DNA of 64,000 bases, taken from positions 372,001-436,000 of the forward strand of contig NZ_JALJZX010000002.1 in NCBI RefSeq assembly GCF_024171485.1, given 5' to 3'. The number at the start of each line of letters is the position of its first letter. The stretch's first letter is position 1. A model generated the notes under the pieces. The model was not told the origin of the DNA, searched no databases, and was given only the letters and a program-made list of their open reading frames with translations. This stretch comes from Chryseobacterium sp. HSC-36S06. GTDB lineage: Bacteria > Bacteroidota > Bacteroidia > Flavobacteriales > Weeksellaceae. Below are positions 9,199 to 17,204 of the stretch, one piece after another. The position numbers were made by a program, and so were the translations under genes.

Positions 9199-9984
9199 AT
9201 GTACAATTTAGGTCTTGCCCTTTGTGGCGGCGGTTCGAAGGGGATTGCACATGCAGGAGTTATAAAGCTTCTGAACGAAAAGGGAATTGTGCCCGATGTT
9301 TTGGCCGGAACCAGCGCCGGAGCAATCGTGGCCACCATGTATGCTGCAGGGAAGACTCCCGAAGAAATCGTAGGATTTTTTAAATCTGTCTATTTTTTTA
9401 AATGGAATCATTTTGCATTCCGCAAGCCAGGCGGCTTCATTCAGTCTGATGTTTTCGGGAAGTACCTTAAACCCATTTTTAAAGACAGAAAACTTCAAGA
9501 TCTTGATAAAAAGGTATTTGTTACCGCCACCAATATCATTTCAGGTAAGCTGGAAGTCTTCGGTGGCGAGGTAAAAGTCGTAGATGCGGTTATTGCTTCC
9601 TGTGCCGTACCCATGGTGGCAACGCCGTACAGGATTGGGAATCATCTTTACAGCGATGGCGGAATTCTGAATAATTTTCCAGTGGATGTTCTGAAATATG
9701 TGAGCAGAAAAAACATCGGAGTGTATTTTTCTCAGCAGAAAACTATTGACGAAAGCAGTCTCAGGAATCTTTTTGATATTACCGCGAGGGCTTATGACAT
9801 CATGACTACTCAGGCTGAATTGGGCAAAATTGCGAACTGCGACTGGCTTATTAATCCAGCAGAACTCCAGAAATATAAAATGTTTGAGACAAAGGTCGAA
9901 AGGATGAATGAAATCTTCGGGATCGGTTACAAAACTGCTGCCGAAAGTTATGAATTACACAAAAATATACTGGGGATAAATTAG
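9199..9984 (+). CDS. Patatin-like phospholipase
   Basis: A cytoplasmic lipid acyl hydrolase of the patatin/RssA type, 261 aa. The glycine-rich oxyanion-hole motif is near the N-terminus (CGGGSKGIAHAG). The nucleophile is Ser39 in GTSAGA, and the catalytic Asp153 lies in SDGG, completing the Ser-Asp dyad. There is no signal peptide. The short single-domain form resembles RssA/YchK-like proteins. Its 3' end overlaps the convergent diacylglycerol kinase gene by 30 nt, so the two transcripts are antisense to each other there. The natural lipid substrate is unknown. Confidence 0.9.
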   Translation: MYNLGLALCGGGSKGIAHAGVIKLLNEKGIVPDVLAGTSAGAIVATMYAAGKTPEEIVGFFKSVYFFKWNHFAFRKPGGFIQSDVFGKYLKPIFKDRKLQDLDKKVFVTATNIISGKLEVFGGEVKVVDAVIASCAVPMVATPYRIGNHLYSDGGILNNFPVDVLKYVSRKNIGVYFSQQKTIDESSLRNLFDITARAYDIMTTQAELGKIANCDWLINPAELQKYKMFETKVERMNEIFGIGYKTAAESYELHKNILGIN

Positions 9985-10311
9985 CAGTGCTATAATAACT
10001 GCGGCTATTGCTAGGAGTAACACAGCGCCGGCCGAAATGTCCTTGATGAGACCAATGTTTTTATCGAATTCCGGATGTACGAAATCACATAACTTTTCTA
10101 TTGCAGTGTTCAGCATTTCCGCACTTAAAACAGCAAAGCACACAAGAAAAATAATTGAGGCATGCTCCGGGGAAAGTTTTAGATAGACAATTAGAAACAG
10201 ATTGATCAATAGCGCCAGAACCTCAAGCTGAAAATTGCGCTCAGATCTCAGCATTCGGATGATGCCGTTCAGGGAATTCAGAACACTTTTGTGGAATGCG
10301 GGTTTTCTCAT
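9955..10311 (-). CDS. Diacylglycerol/undecaprenol kinase family protein
   Basis: A small integral-membrane kinase of the DgkA type, 118 aa, with three predicted transmembrane helices (about residues 32-52, 54-76 and 93-113). The conserved signature is visible as SAEMLNTAIEKLCD (general pattern E-x-x-N-T-A-I-E). In Gram-negative bacteria these enzymes phosphorylate diacylglycerol or undecaprenol; which one applies here is not visible. Its start codon overlaps the stop of the upstream peptidase gene by one base (TAATG), indicating translational coupling in a two-gene operon. Confidence 0.88.
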   Translation of the reverse strand: MRKPAFHKSVLNSLNGIIRMLRSERNFQLEVLALLINLFLIVYLKLSPEHASIIFLVCFAVLSAEMLNTAIEKLCDFVHPEFDKNIGLIKDISAGAVLLLAIAAVIIALLIYPQYIFV

Positions 10312-11675
10312 TACCAGTTTTTATCGATCATATAAATTAGCTGACTCATTGCTACAGCGCCCAGAAGCAGTTCCCGGTGATTTACTTTATCAAACGTATC
10401 CTCCTCGGAATGATGAATTTCAAAATAACGCTGAGAGTCAGGAACAAGCTCTGCTAAAGGAACTCCAAGTTTTCTCATCGGTTCAATATCTGTTCCGGCA
10501 TACTGAAGTTCAAAATTATGAAGACTGTACGGGAGAAAAAGATGACGCCAGGACTGTACCTGTGCACGCTTATCGGCATCCATCACTAATGCTATTCCTC
10601 TGGGTGTAAATCCGCCCCCTTCACTTTCGATCGCAAAAATATGTTTCTCATTTTTCTTCTGGATGTTGTCTGCGTAGGTATTCCCGCCGCGTACGCCATT
10701 TTCTTCGTTGGCAAAACACACGACCCGAAGCGTATGATTATTTTTTAAACCCAGTTTTTTAAAGGTTCTGAGGACTTCGATACTTTGTACAATCCCAGCT
10801 CCATCGTCATGCGCGCCTTCGCCCACATCCCATGAGTCCAGGTGACCGCTTACCACGATCACTTTACTGTCTTTATGGCCTGTGATTTCACCAATTACCG
10901 AATGGGTAAGTTTTTCTCCTTTCATTCCACAGTTAGAATTCAGTTTGGCTACAATTTTCTGGGTTTTCAAAGCTTTTTCTAACTCGTCAGCACTTTTGGG
11001 CCCGATAGCAACAGCAGGAATTTTAACCTTATCGTCCTGATCATAACGCATCATTCCGGTATGCGGCACATCATCTACTGCGGACGACAGGGACCGTATG
11101 ATCACGGCTTTCGCTCCTTTTTTTCCTGCCCATGAGGCAGCGAAACGACGGTAGATTCCGGCATCGCCGTAAGCCTGACCGGTATTGATAAAATTTTGGT
11201 TAAAAGCGTAATTAAAAAATACAATTTTTCCTGCTACCGCGCTGGCCGGCAGCCTGTCGAATTCTTCTTTATTTTTCACAAAAATAATTTCAGCTTCTAC
11301 ATCTTTACCTTTAGTCCCTTCAGAATTTCCTAAAGACAGCATTCTGAGTGTTTTCCAGTTCCCTTTTCCAACCTTGATATAAAGTGATTCTTTGCCTCTT
11401 TCCCAAACCGGAACCATTACTTCTTCCTTCCATACTTTATCAGCGCCGGCTTCCTTCAGTTTCTGTACTGCCCAATCCGTCGAACGCTCATACGATGCTG
11501 AGCCGCTCAAACGGTGACCAATATTTTGGGTAAGATCGCGAAGATTTTCATACGCAGTGCCGTGAACCAATATTTCATCGGAAATATTTTTGAATTGGAT
11601 AGAATCCTGAGTGGCTTGTGAAAATAAAAATCCGCCCAGAAAGAGCGGAAGTATTTTGAGGAGAATCTGTTTCAT
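10311..11675 (-). CDS. Secreted M28-type zinc peptidase
   Basis: The 454-aa protein has a signal peptide (about residues 1-19), a PA-domain-like insert (about 110-240) and a C-terminal di-zinc peptidase domain. Metal-binding motifs are visible: GHLDSWDVGEGAHDDGAG provides the first His and the bridging Asp, and FANEENGVRGG provides the catalytic Glu pair. It resembles carboxypeptidase Q/plasma glutamate carboxypeptidase-like M28 members of Bacteroidota. It heads a two-gene operon with the kinase (TAATG overlap), although no functional link is obvious. Confidence 0.9.
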   Translation of the reverse strand: MKQILLKILPLFLGGFLFSQATQDSIQFKNISDEILVHGTAYENLRDLTQNIGHRLSGSASYERSTDWAVQKLKEAGADKVWKEEVMVPVWERGKESLYIKVGKGNWKTLRMLSLGNSEGTKGKDVEAEIIFVKNKEEFDRLPASAVAGKIVFFNYAFNQNFINTGQAYGDAGIYRRFAASWAGKKGAKAVIIRSLSSAVDDVPHTGMMRYDQDDKVKIPAVAIGPKSADELEKALKTQKIVAKLNSNCGMKGEKLTHSVIGEITGHKDSKVIVVSGHLDSWDVGEGAHDDGAGIVQSIEVLRTFKKLGLKNNHTLRVVCFANEENGVRGGNTYADNIQKKNEKHIFAIESEGGGFTPRGIALVMDADKRAQVQSWRHLFLPYSLHNFELQYAGTDIEPMRKLGVPLAELVPDSQRYFEIHHSEEDTFDKVNHRELLLGAVAMSQLIYMIDKNW

Positions 11676-11724
11676 GAATTGGATAATTGGTAACCAAATT
11701 TAAACAAATTTATTGAATGAGTAA

Positions 11725-12969
11725 TTATTGTTTCATATCGTACATTACCAGTGCGGTTACGAGTTTAGGTTCAATATAAGTACATTTCGGAGGCATTTTA
11801 ATGTTTTTATTTGATACTTTCAACAGATCATTAAAACTCACAGGATAAATTCCGAATCCTACTTTGAACTCGCCTGAATCTACTTTGTCTTTGATCTCAT
11901 TGATGCCTTCAATACCGGAATTTCCTTTGATGTAGGTGATTTTGTCGGTGGTTTTAGGATCTTCAATGCCCAAAATGTCCTTAAAAACAAATTCTTCCAG
12001 CAGGAAATGATCTAAATCGTTCATATCACTCTGTTGTTTTCTGAGGTCGTGTTTCACGTGCAGAGAATAGAATTTCCCACCTAAATACATGGAGATATGG
12101 AACTTCTGCGAAGGATAATAAGGCGTCTCGCCTTTATCGTGGACAAGGAAGTTTTCTTCGATTTTTGCAAGAAATTCCGCTTCGCTAAGTCCGTTTAAAT
12201 CATTTAAAAGTCGGTTATAATCATGAATTTTAATCGACTGGTTCGAAACGATAAAACTGAAAACGTAATTATAATGCTCCGTTCCGGTATGTTTGCGGTT
12301 TTTTTCCTGAAGATTTTTTGCATTCAGTGCAGTAGATCCAATCCTATGGTGACCGTCGGCAATATAAAAGGAATCAATCAGCTCCAGGACTTCCTTAAAC
12401 TGCAACATTTTCAGGCGGTTATCGATACGCCAAACTTTGTGGCGCACACCGTTATCGTCAAGATAGTTGAGTACCGGAACGTTCTTTTCCTCGTGATTCA
12501 TGAGCAATTCCACTTTTGGGTTTGCCATATAGGTCAGCAGCACGGGTTCTGCCTGAAGACTCACTTTTTCAAGATAATAAGCAAGCTTTTCTTTCTTGTG
12601 GGTGAGGGTAGATTCGTGTTTTTTTATTCTTCCATTCCGGAAATCATCAACACTTACCAGACCTAATAATCCACGGAACACTGATTTATTGGGCAGAAAC
12701 TGCTCATAAAGGTAATAGGAAGAATTATCCTGCACGAGTTTCTTGTCATCCAGAAGTTCCTCGAAATTGGTACGTATTTTCCGTAAATTACGGTCGATAT
12801 CCTTGGATTTGCTAACCACATAAGGTTTAATCATCTGAATGTAAGATGATTCCTGCTGGGCTTTTTTATTGATTTCTTCTTGTGAGAAGTTGTCTAACGG
12901 ATGGGTAGGGAATATGTCAACGTAATCTTCACTCGGTCTAATTCCCCTAAAAGGTTTAAAGATGGGCAT
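11725..12969 (-). CDS. DUF1015 family protein
   Basis: The 414-aa protein begins MPIFKPFRGIRPS, the usual DUF1015 start. An in-frame start 75 nt upstream would run into serA, so ATG 12969 is chosen. The best-preserved motif is YIADGHHRIGSTAL (about residue 205), similar to the DGHHR box of ParB-like and archaeal SerK-like folds. It follows serA by 7 nt in a serC-serA-DUF1015 order that recurs in Bacteroidota, which suggests a role near serine metabolism. The biochemical function is not established. Confidence 0.85.
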   Translation of the reverse strand: MPIFKPFRGIRPSEDYVDIFPTHPLDNFSQEEINKKAQQESSYIQMIKPYVVSKSKDIDRNLRKIRTNFEELLDDKKLVQDNSSYYLYEQFLPNKSVFRGLLGLVSVDDFRNGRIKKHESTLTHKKEKLAYYLEKVSLQAEPVLLTYMANPKVELLMNHEEKNVPVLNYLDDNGVRHKVWRIDNRLKMLQFKEVLELIDSFYIADGHHRIGSTALNAKNLQEKNRKHTGTEHYNYVFSFIVSNQSIKIHDYNRLLNDLNGLSEAEFLAKIEENFLVHDKGETPYYPSQKFHISMYLGGKFYSLHVKHDLRKQQSDMNDLDHFLLEEFVFKDILGIEDPKTTDKITYIKGNSGIEGINEIKDKVDSGEFKVGFGIYPVSFNDLLKVSNKNIKMPPKCTYIEPKLVTALVMYDMKQ

Positions 12970-12976
12970 TGTATTA

Positions 12977-13936
12977 CTATAGTTTATTTTTAATATCAAT
13001 AATCTGCGCTGCAAGTTCTGTTCCGATTTTCTCCTGCGCATCAACTGTATTTCCTCCTAAATGCGGCGAAAGAGACAGGTTGGCATTCATGAGAAGCGGC
13101 AGTTCCGGCGTGGGCTCATTTTCGAAAACATCAAGCGCGGCACCCGCAATTTTTCCGGATTCAATAAAATCCAGCAGCGTCACCTCATTTAAAACGCCGC
13201 CCCGTGCGGTATTTACGATGAAAACACCGTCTTTCATCAGTTCAAATTGAGGAGTATCTAAAATGTAATTTTCGGATTTTGGGGTGTTAATGCTTAAGAA
13301 ATCAACGTCTTTCAGAAACTCCACCCAGTCGGTGGTTGAAGTAATTTCGAAATTGAGCGTCTGCCCGTCGAAGAAATCGAGGAAAAGCGTTTCGGTGCGT
13401 GGTTTACGGGTAAGAACTTTTACTTTCATTCCTAAGGAAATTCCCATTTTAACCACTTCCTGTCCGATTCCGCCAAAACCAATAACCCCCAGCGTTTTTC
13501 CTTCCAGTTCCACAGCGGTAGAGAAAGATTTTTTCAAGGCTTTAAAGTGGGTTTCCCCTTCAAGCGGCATTAATCTGTTGGACTCGTGGAGAAATCTTGC
13601 CAGCGAGAAAAAATGTGCAAAAACCATTTCCGCGACAGACCTAGATGAAGCTTTTGGTGTATTGATGATATACAGTCCTTTTTCAATTGCATATTCGGTG
13701 TCGATATTGTCCATTCCCACACCGCCGCGGCCAATGATTTTCAGTCCTGGGCAGGCATCTATTAAATCCTGACGCACTTTCGTCGCACTCCGTACCAAAA
13801 GGACATCGATATTGTTTTCGTTAATGAAATTGGCAAGATGTTCCTGTGAAACCCGCGTTTCTAACAGTTCGATTCCTGCTTCTGCTAAAGCATTTTTGCC
13901 TGATTCTGAAATACCGTCGTTGGCTAAAACTTTCAT
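12977..13936 (-). CDS. serA: D-3-phosphoglycerate dehydrogenase (short form)
   Basis: It catalyses the first committed step of serine synthesis, oxidising 3-phosphoglycerate with NAD+. The 319-aa chain is the short type without a C-terminal ACT domain, so the usual serine feedback site is missing. The Rossmann motif GVIGFGGIGQEVVKMG is at about residues 149-164, NTARGGVLNE and the catalytic His in SPHLGGNT are near the end. It sits between serC (49 nt upstream) and the DUF1015 gene (7 nt downstream), so these three genes form an operon. Identification as serA rather than another 2-hydroxyacid dehydrogenase rests largely on the serC neighbour. Confidence 0.9.
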   Translation of the reverse strand: MKVLANDGISESGKNALAEAGIELLETRVSQEHLANFINENNIDVLLVRSATKVRQDLIDACPGLKIIGRGGVGMDNIDTEYAIEKGLYIINTPKASSRSVAEMVFAHFFSLARFLHESNRLMPLEGETHFKALKKSFSTAVELEGKTLGVIGFGGIGQEVVKMGISLGMKVKVLTRKPRTETLFLDFFDGQTLNFEITSTTDWVEFLKDVDFLSINTPKSENYILDTPQFELMKDGVFIVNTARGGVLNEVTLLDFIESGKIAGAALDVFENEPTPELPLLMNANLSLSPHLGGNTVDAQEKIGTELAAQIIDIKNKL

Positions 13937-13985
13937 AAATGTTGTATCAAATTAACTGAGTAAATTCAAAGTTTGATTCCGAAAA

Positions 13986-15050
13986 TTATTTTAAATTTTT
14001 CATCACATCCACCAAAACCTGTACACTCTCAATCGGCAAAGCATTGTACAGACTTGCTCTGTAACCGCCTAAACTCCTGTGACCATTAAGACCGTTGATT
14101 CCCGCAGCTTTCCAGGCAGCATCAAATTCGTCTTTTTTCGATTCCTCCAATAATTGGAAAGAAACATTCATTAATGAACGGTCTTCTTTCTGGCAGAATG
14201 TTTCAAATAAAGGGTTGCGGTCGATTTCCTCATATAGAAGTTTTGCTTTGGCTTCGTTTCTGGCTTCAGCAGCTTCGATTCCCCCATTTTTTTCCAGGTG
14301 CTGTAACGTCAGGAGGGTTGCATACACCGGAAATACCGGCGGTGTATTGTACATGGATTCTTTATCGATATGATTCTTGTAGTTCAGGATTGAAGGAATA
14401 GTTCTTCCGGTTTGTCCCAGTATACTTTTTTTAATCACAACAAGTGTAACGCCCGCGGGGCCCATATTTTTTTGTGCTCCGGCGTAGATCAGGTCAAATT
14501 GTGAGTAATCAATCACACGGGAGAAAATATCTGAGCTCATATCGCAAACCATAAGCGTGTCAACCTTCGGGAAGGTTTTCATCTGTGTACCGTAGATGGT
14601 ATTGTTCGAAGTGCAGTGAAAGTAATCGTATTCGCTGCCTACTGAATAATCTTTCGGAATGAAGGAATATTTCTGCTCTTTCGAAGAACCAACAACATCA
14701 ACCGTACCGAAATTTTTAGCCTCTTTTATCGCACCGGCAGCCCAGGTTCCAGTGTCCAGATAAGCAGCTTTTCCGTTTTCAGCTTTCATGAGGTTATATG
14801 GAACCATCAGAAACTGTAAACTCGCTCCTCCGCCCAGATAGAGCACTTCGTAATCGTCACCGAGATTCATGAGTCTTTTTACGATGGCTCTGGCCTCCTC
14901 CATCACCGCTACGAAATCTTTGCTCCGGTGGGAAATTTCGAGGATTGAAAGACCTATTCCGTTAAAATCCAGAATTGCTTCTGCTGATTTCTGAAAAACT
15001 TCCTGCGGTAGTATGCAGGGTCCTGCGCTGAAATTGTGTTTTTTGCTCAT
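13986..15050 (-). CDS. serC: Phosphoserine aminotransferase
   Basis: A PLP-dependent class V aminotransferase that converts 3-phosphohydroxypyruvate and glutamate to phosphoserine, and takes part in pyridoxal phosphate synthesis in some bacteria. The 354-aa chain starts MSKKHNFSAGPCILP, the typical SerC N-terminus. The PLP-binding lysine lies in IYAGAQKNMGPAG, and GLNGHRSLGGYRASLYNA near the C-terminus is the phosphate-binding region. It is the first gene of the serC-serA-DUF1015 operon. Confidence 0.96.
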   Translation of the reverse strand: MSKKHNFSAGPCILPQEVFQKSAEAILDFNGIGLSILEISHRSKDFVAVMEEARAIVKRLMNLGDDYEVLYLGGGASLQFLMVPYNLMKAENGKAAYLDTGTWAAGAIKEAKNFGTVDVVGSSKEQKYSFIPKDYSVGSEYDYFHCTSNNTIYGTQMKTFPKVDTLMVCDMSSDIFSRVIDYSQFDLIYAGAQKNMGPAGVTLVVIKKSILGQTGRTIPSILNYKNHIDKESMYNTPPVFPVYATLLTLQHLEKNGGIEAAEARNEAKAKLLYEEIDRNPLFETFCQKEDRSLMNVSFQLLEESKKDEFDAAWKAAGINGLNGHRSLGGYRASLYNALPIESVQVLVDVMKNLK

Positions 15051-15124
15051 GTTTTTTTTATTTGAAACCGCATTGCTGCGTTTTTGATCTGTTGAATTTT
15101 ATTCCTGAAAAGTAGAGCAGAAGG

Positions 15125-15155
15125 GTAAAAAAAAAACGCCCACAAAAAGTGAGCG
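15125..15155 (-). terminator. Terminator of the ferredoxin gene
   Basis: Read on the - strand, CGCTCAC/GTGGGCG (one mismatch) is followed by a long T run, just after the ferredoxin stop codon. Confidence 0.65.
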
Positions 15156-15160
15156 GATAT

Positions 15161-15511
15161 TTACTCTCCGTGTAAGAAAGCTTTTTTCTCTAGTAAGCTT
15201 TCCTCAGATTCTACATGGTCTTCATCAGGTATACAGCAGTCTACCGGGCAAACCGCCGCACACTGCGGCTCTTCGTGGAAGCCGATGCACTCCGTACATT
15301 TATCGGTTACAATAAAATATACATCATCGCTTACCGGTTCCTGCGGAGCGTCTGCATCTACGGTTAATCCCGATTTCATTACTACCTTTCCTTTCAGTGC
15401 GGTACCTTCTGAAGCTTTCCAATCTACAGCACCTTCATAAATGGCATTGTTAGGACATTCCGGTTCGCAAGCACCACAATTAATACATTCGTCTGTTATT
15501 CTGATAGCCAT
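15161..15511 (-). CDS. Dicluster 4Fe-4S ferredoxin
   Basis: A small soluble electron carrier, 116 aa, with two cysteine motifs: CINCGACEPECPNNAIYEG near the N-terminus and CTECIGFHEEPQCAAVCPVD near the middle. Each can complete a 4Fe-4S cluster, with the longer spacing in the second motif typical of Fdx of the Allochromatium type. The C-terminal tail is acidic. It diverges from the acyl-CoA reductase gene with 60 nt between the starts. This pairing is recurrent in Flavobacteriia and may reflect shared redox metabolism, but a direct partnership is inference. Confidence 0.92.
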   Translation of the reverse strand: MAIRITDECINCGACEPECPNNAIYEGAVDWKASEGTALKGKVVMKSGLTVDADAPQEPVSDDVYFIVTDKCTECIGFHEEPQCAAVCPVDCCIPDEDHVESEESLLEKKAFLHGE

Positions 15512-15571
15512 TGCTACTTTATTTTTTAAATTTGCCTCAAAATTACTAAAAATCCCCCAATTTTCAATAAG

Positions 15572-16606
15572 ATGAGCAGAGAAAATAAAATTTCAGGACT
15601 TTGTGAATTAAGCTTGTATATCAAGAATTTTTCAGATAAAAAGGCAGAAAATTATAACGCAGATGATGAGAGGTTTTCCGCTTTGTTGCGAAAATCGGAA
15701 ATCGAAAATCCGTGGTTTACAATTGAAAATCAAAAATTTGCGTTGAAGCAGTGGGCAGACTTACTGACTCCCGAAAATATCGGAAATTGGCTTTCTACTT
15801 ATAAAACTCCGATTAACTCTAAAAGAGTAGGACTTATCCTGGCCGGGAACATCCCCATGGTCGGGTTTCACGATGTAATTTCTGTGGTGTTAAGCAATCA
15901 TATTCCGGTGATTAAACTTTCCTCCAAGGATAAGCGGATGCTGCCATTTCTGCTTGAAAAATGGAATGAATTTTCAAACGGAACTGTTCAGTATGAATTT
16001 GCTGAAAGACTGGAGAATTTCGATGCTGTAATTGCAACCGGAAGCAATAATACGGCAAGATACCTTGAGTATTATTTTAAAGACAGTTTAAGCATTATCA
16101 GAAAAAACAGAACATCAGTTGCTGTCCTTAAAGGTGATGAAACTGATGAGGAATTACAACTTCTGGCCGAAGACATTTTCCGCTATTACGGTTTGGGCTG
16201 CAGGAATGTGACCCGACTGTTTATTCCCGAAGATTTTCTGATCGACAGAATCTTTGAAAATTTCCTGAACTTTAAAGAAATCATTAACCATAACAAATTC
16301 GCCAATAATTACGAATATAACCGTGCGGTTTATCTTTTGAATCAGGAGAAATTCTGGGATAATAATTTCGTTATGCTGAAAGAGGATGAAGCGCTTTTTT
16401 CTCCGCTTTCGGTAATTAATTTCTCCAGATATTCTACGCTGGATGAAGTTCAGAATTTCATTAAAACTAACGAAGAAAATATTCAGGCTATCGTTGCGAA
16501 ACCGGAATTGGGATTGGAAAGTATCGGGTTGGGGCAAGCCCAGAATCCGGGTCTCGATACCTATGCTGACCACGTTGATACGATGAGATTCCTGGAAGTA
16601 ATATAA
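15572..16606 (+). CDS. LuxC-like acyl-CoA reductase
   Basis: The 344-aa protein belongs to the LuxC/acyl-CoA reductase branch of the aldehyde dehydrogenase fold, which reduces acyl-CoA (or acyl-ACP) to aldehyde with NADPH. GNIPMVGFHDVISVVLSNH fits the nucleotide-binding region, and Cys210 in GLGCRNVTRLFIP is the expected thioester-forming nucleophile. It diverges from the dicluster ferredoxin gene. In Flavobacteriia this arrangement beside serC is conserved. The chain-length preference and physiological product are unknown. Confidence 0.85.
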   Translation: MSRENKISGLCELSLYIKNFSDKKAENYNADDERFSALLRKSEIENPWFTIENQKFALKQWADLLTPENIGNWLSTYKTPINSKRVGLILAGNIPMVGFHDVISVVLSNHIPVIKLSSKDKRMLPFLLEKWNEFSNGTVQYEFAERLENFDAVIATGSNNTARYLEYYFKDSLSIIRKNRTSVAVLKGDETDEELQLLAEDIFRYYGLGCRNVTRLFIPEDFLIDRIFENFLNFKEIINHNKFANNYEYNRAVYLLNQEKFWDNNFVMLKEDEALFSPLSVINFSRYSTLDEVQNFIKTNEENIQAIVAKPELGLESIGLGQAQNPGLDTYADHVDTMRFLEVI

Positions 16607-16739
16607 TCACATTGTAATTTATATCGCTTTACATAAAATTTATAATCTTATATAAATTAAATAGTTATATTTTTTAAACGATAATTTACTTTAGGTCATT
16701 CACTTAAAACAATGTATAATGAGTGAGGCTTTGTCTAAG

Positions 16740-17054
16740 TTAAAATCTGTCTTTTCGCGGATTTAGAAATGTTTCAAAGACCATTACCTCCTGCCCGAAT
16801 TTTGCTTCAATACGCTCTGTGATATTTTTAAATTCAATTTCGATGAAATCACTGCGTTTTTCAGTGCTGTCGAAAATCAGCAGTAAGTTTGTGTTTTTTC
16901 CTTCTGTGATCATATCGCTTTCTACTTCCGATAGAATATATTTTTCAACATCCATTAAGTTTTCAACCATGGTTTCAAGGTCGGTTTCCATGTAGGTATT
17001 CCATGATTGTACAAGATCTGCGGGGGTATGAAAGGTAAGGCTCAGGATGCTCAT
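16740..17054 (-). CDS. DUF4286 family protein
   Basis: A 104-aa cytoplasmic protein of the DUF4286 family, predicted as a ferredoxin-like alpha/beta fold (beta strands at LSLTFH, NLLLIFDS and EVMVFETF). The start at 17054 (MSILSLTFH) is preferred to one 75 nt upstream because the extension is hydrophobic and unlike the family. It is divergent to gyrA with about 150 nt between the starts. No function is known. Confidence 0.75.
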   Translation of the reverse strand: MSILSLTFHTPADLVQSWNTYMETDLETMVENLMDVEKYILSEVESDMITEGKNTNLLLIFDSTEKRSDFIEIEFKNITERIEAKFGQEVMVFETFLNPRKDRF

Positions 17055-17204
17055 TGTCTTGATGTATTTTAATGTTTCTGTTGATAAAATTATAGCGCAA
17101 AAATCGCTAAAATTTTCGTAAATTAGCACGTTCTTAAAATCAGAAAGAAAAGAATGATCATGCAGTAACGTAAGTGCTTGATTTTCATTTTATTAAAAAA
17201 TATT

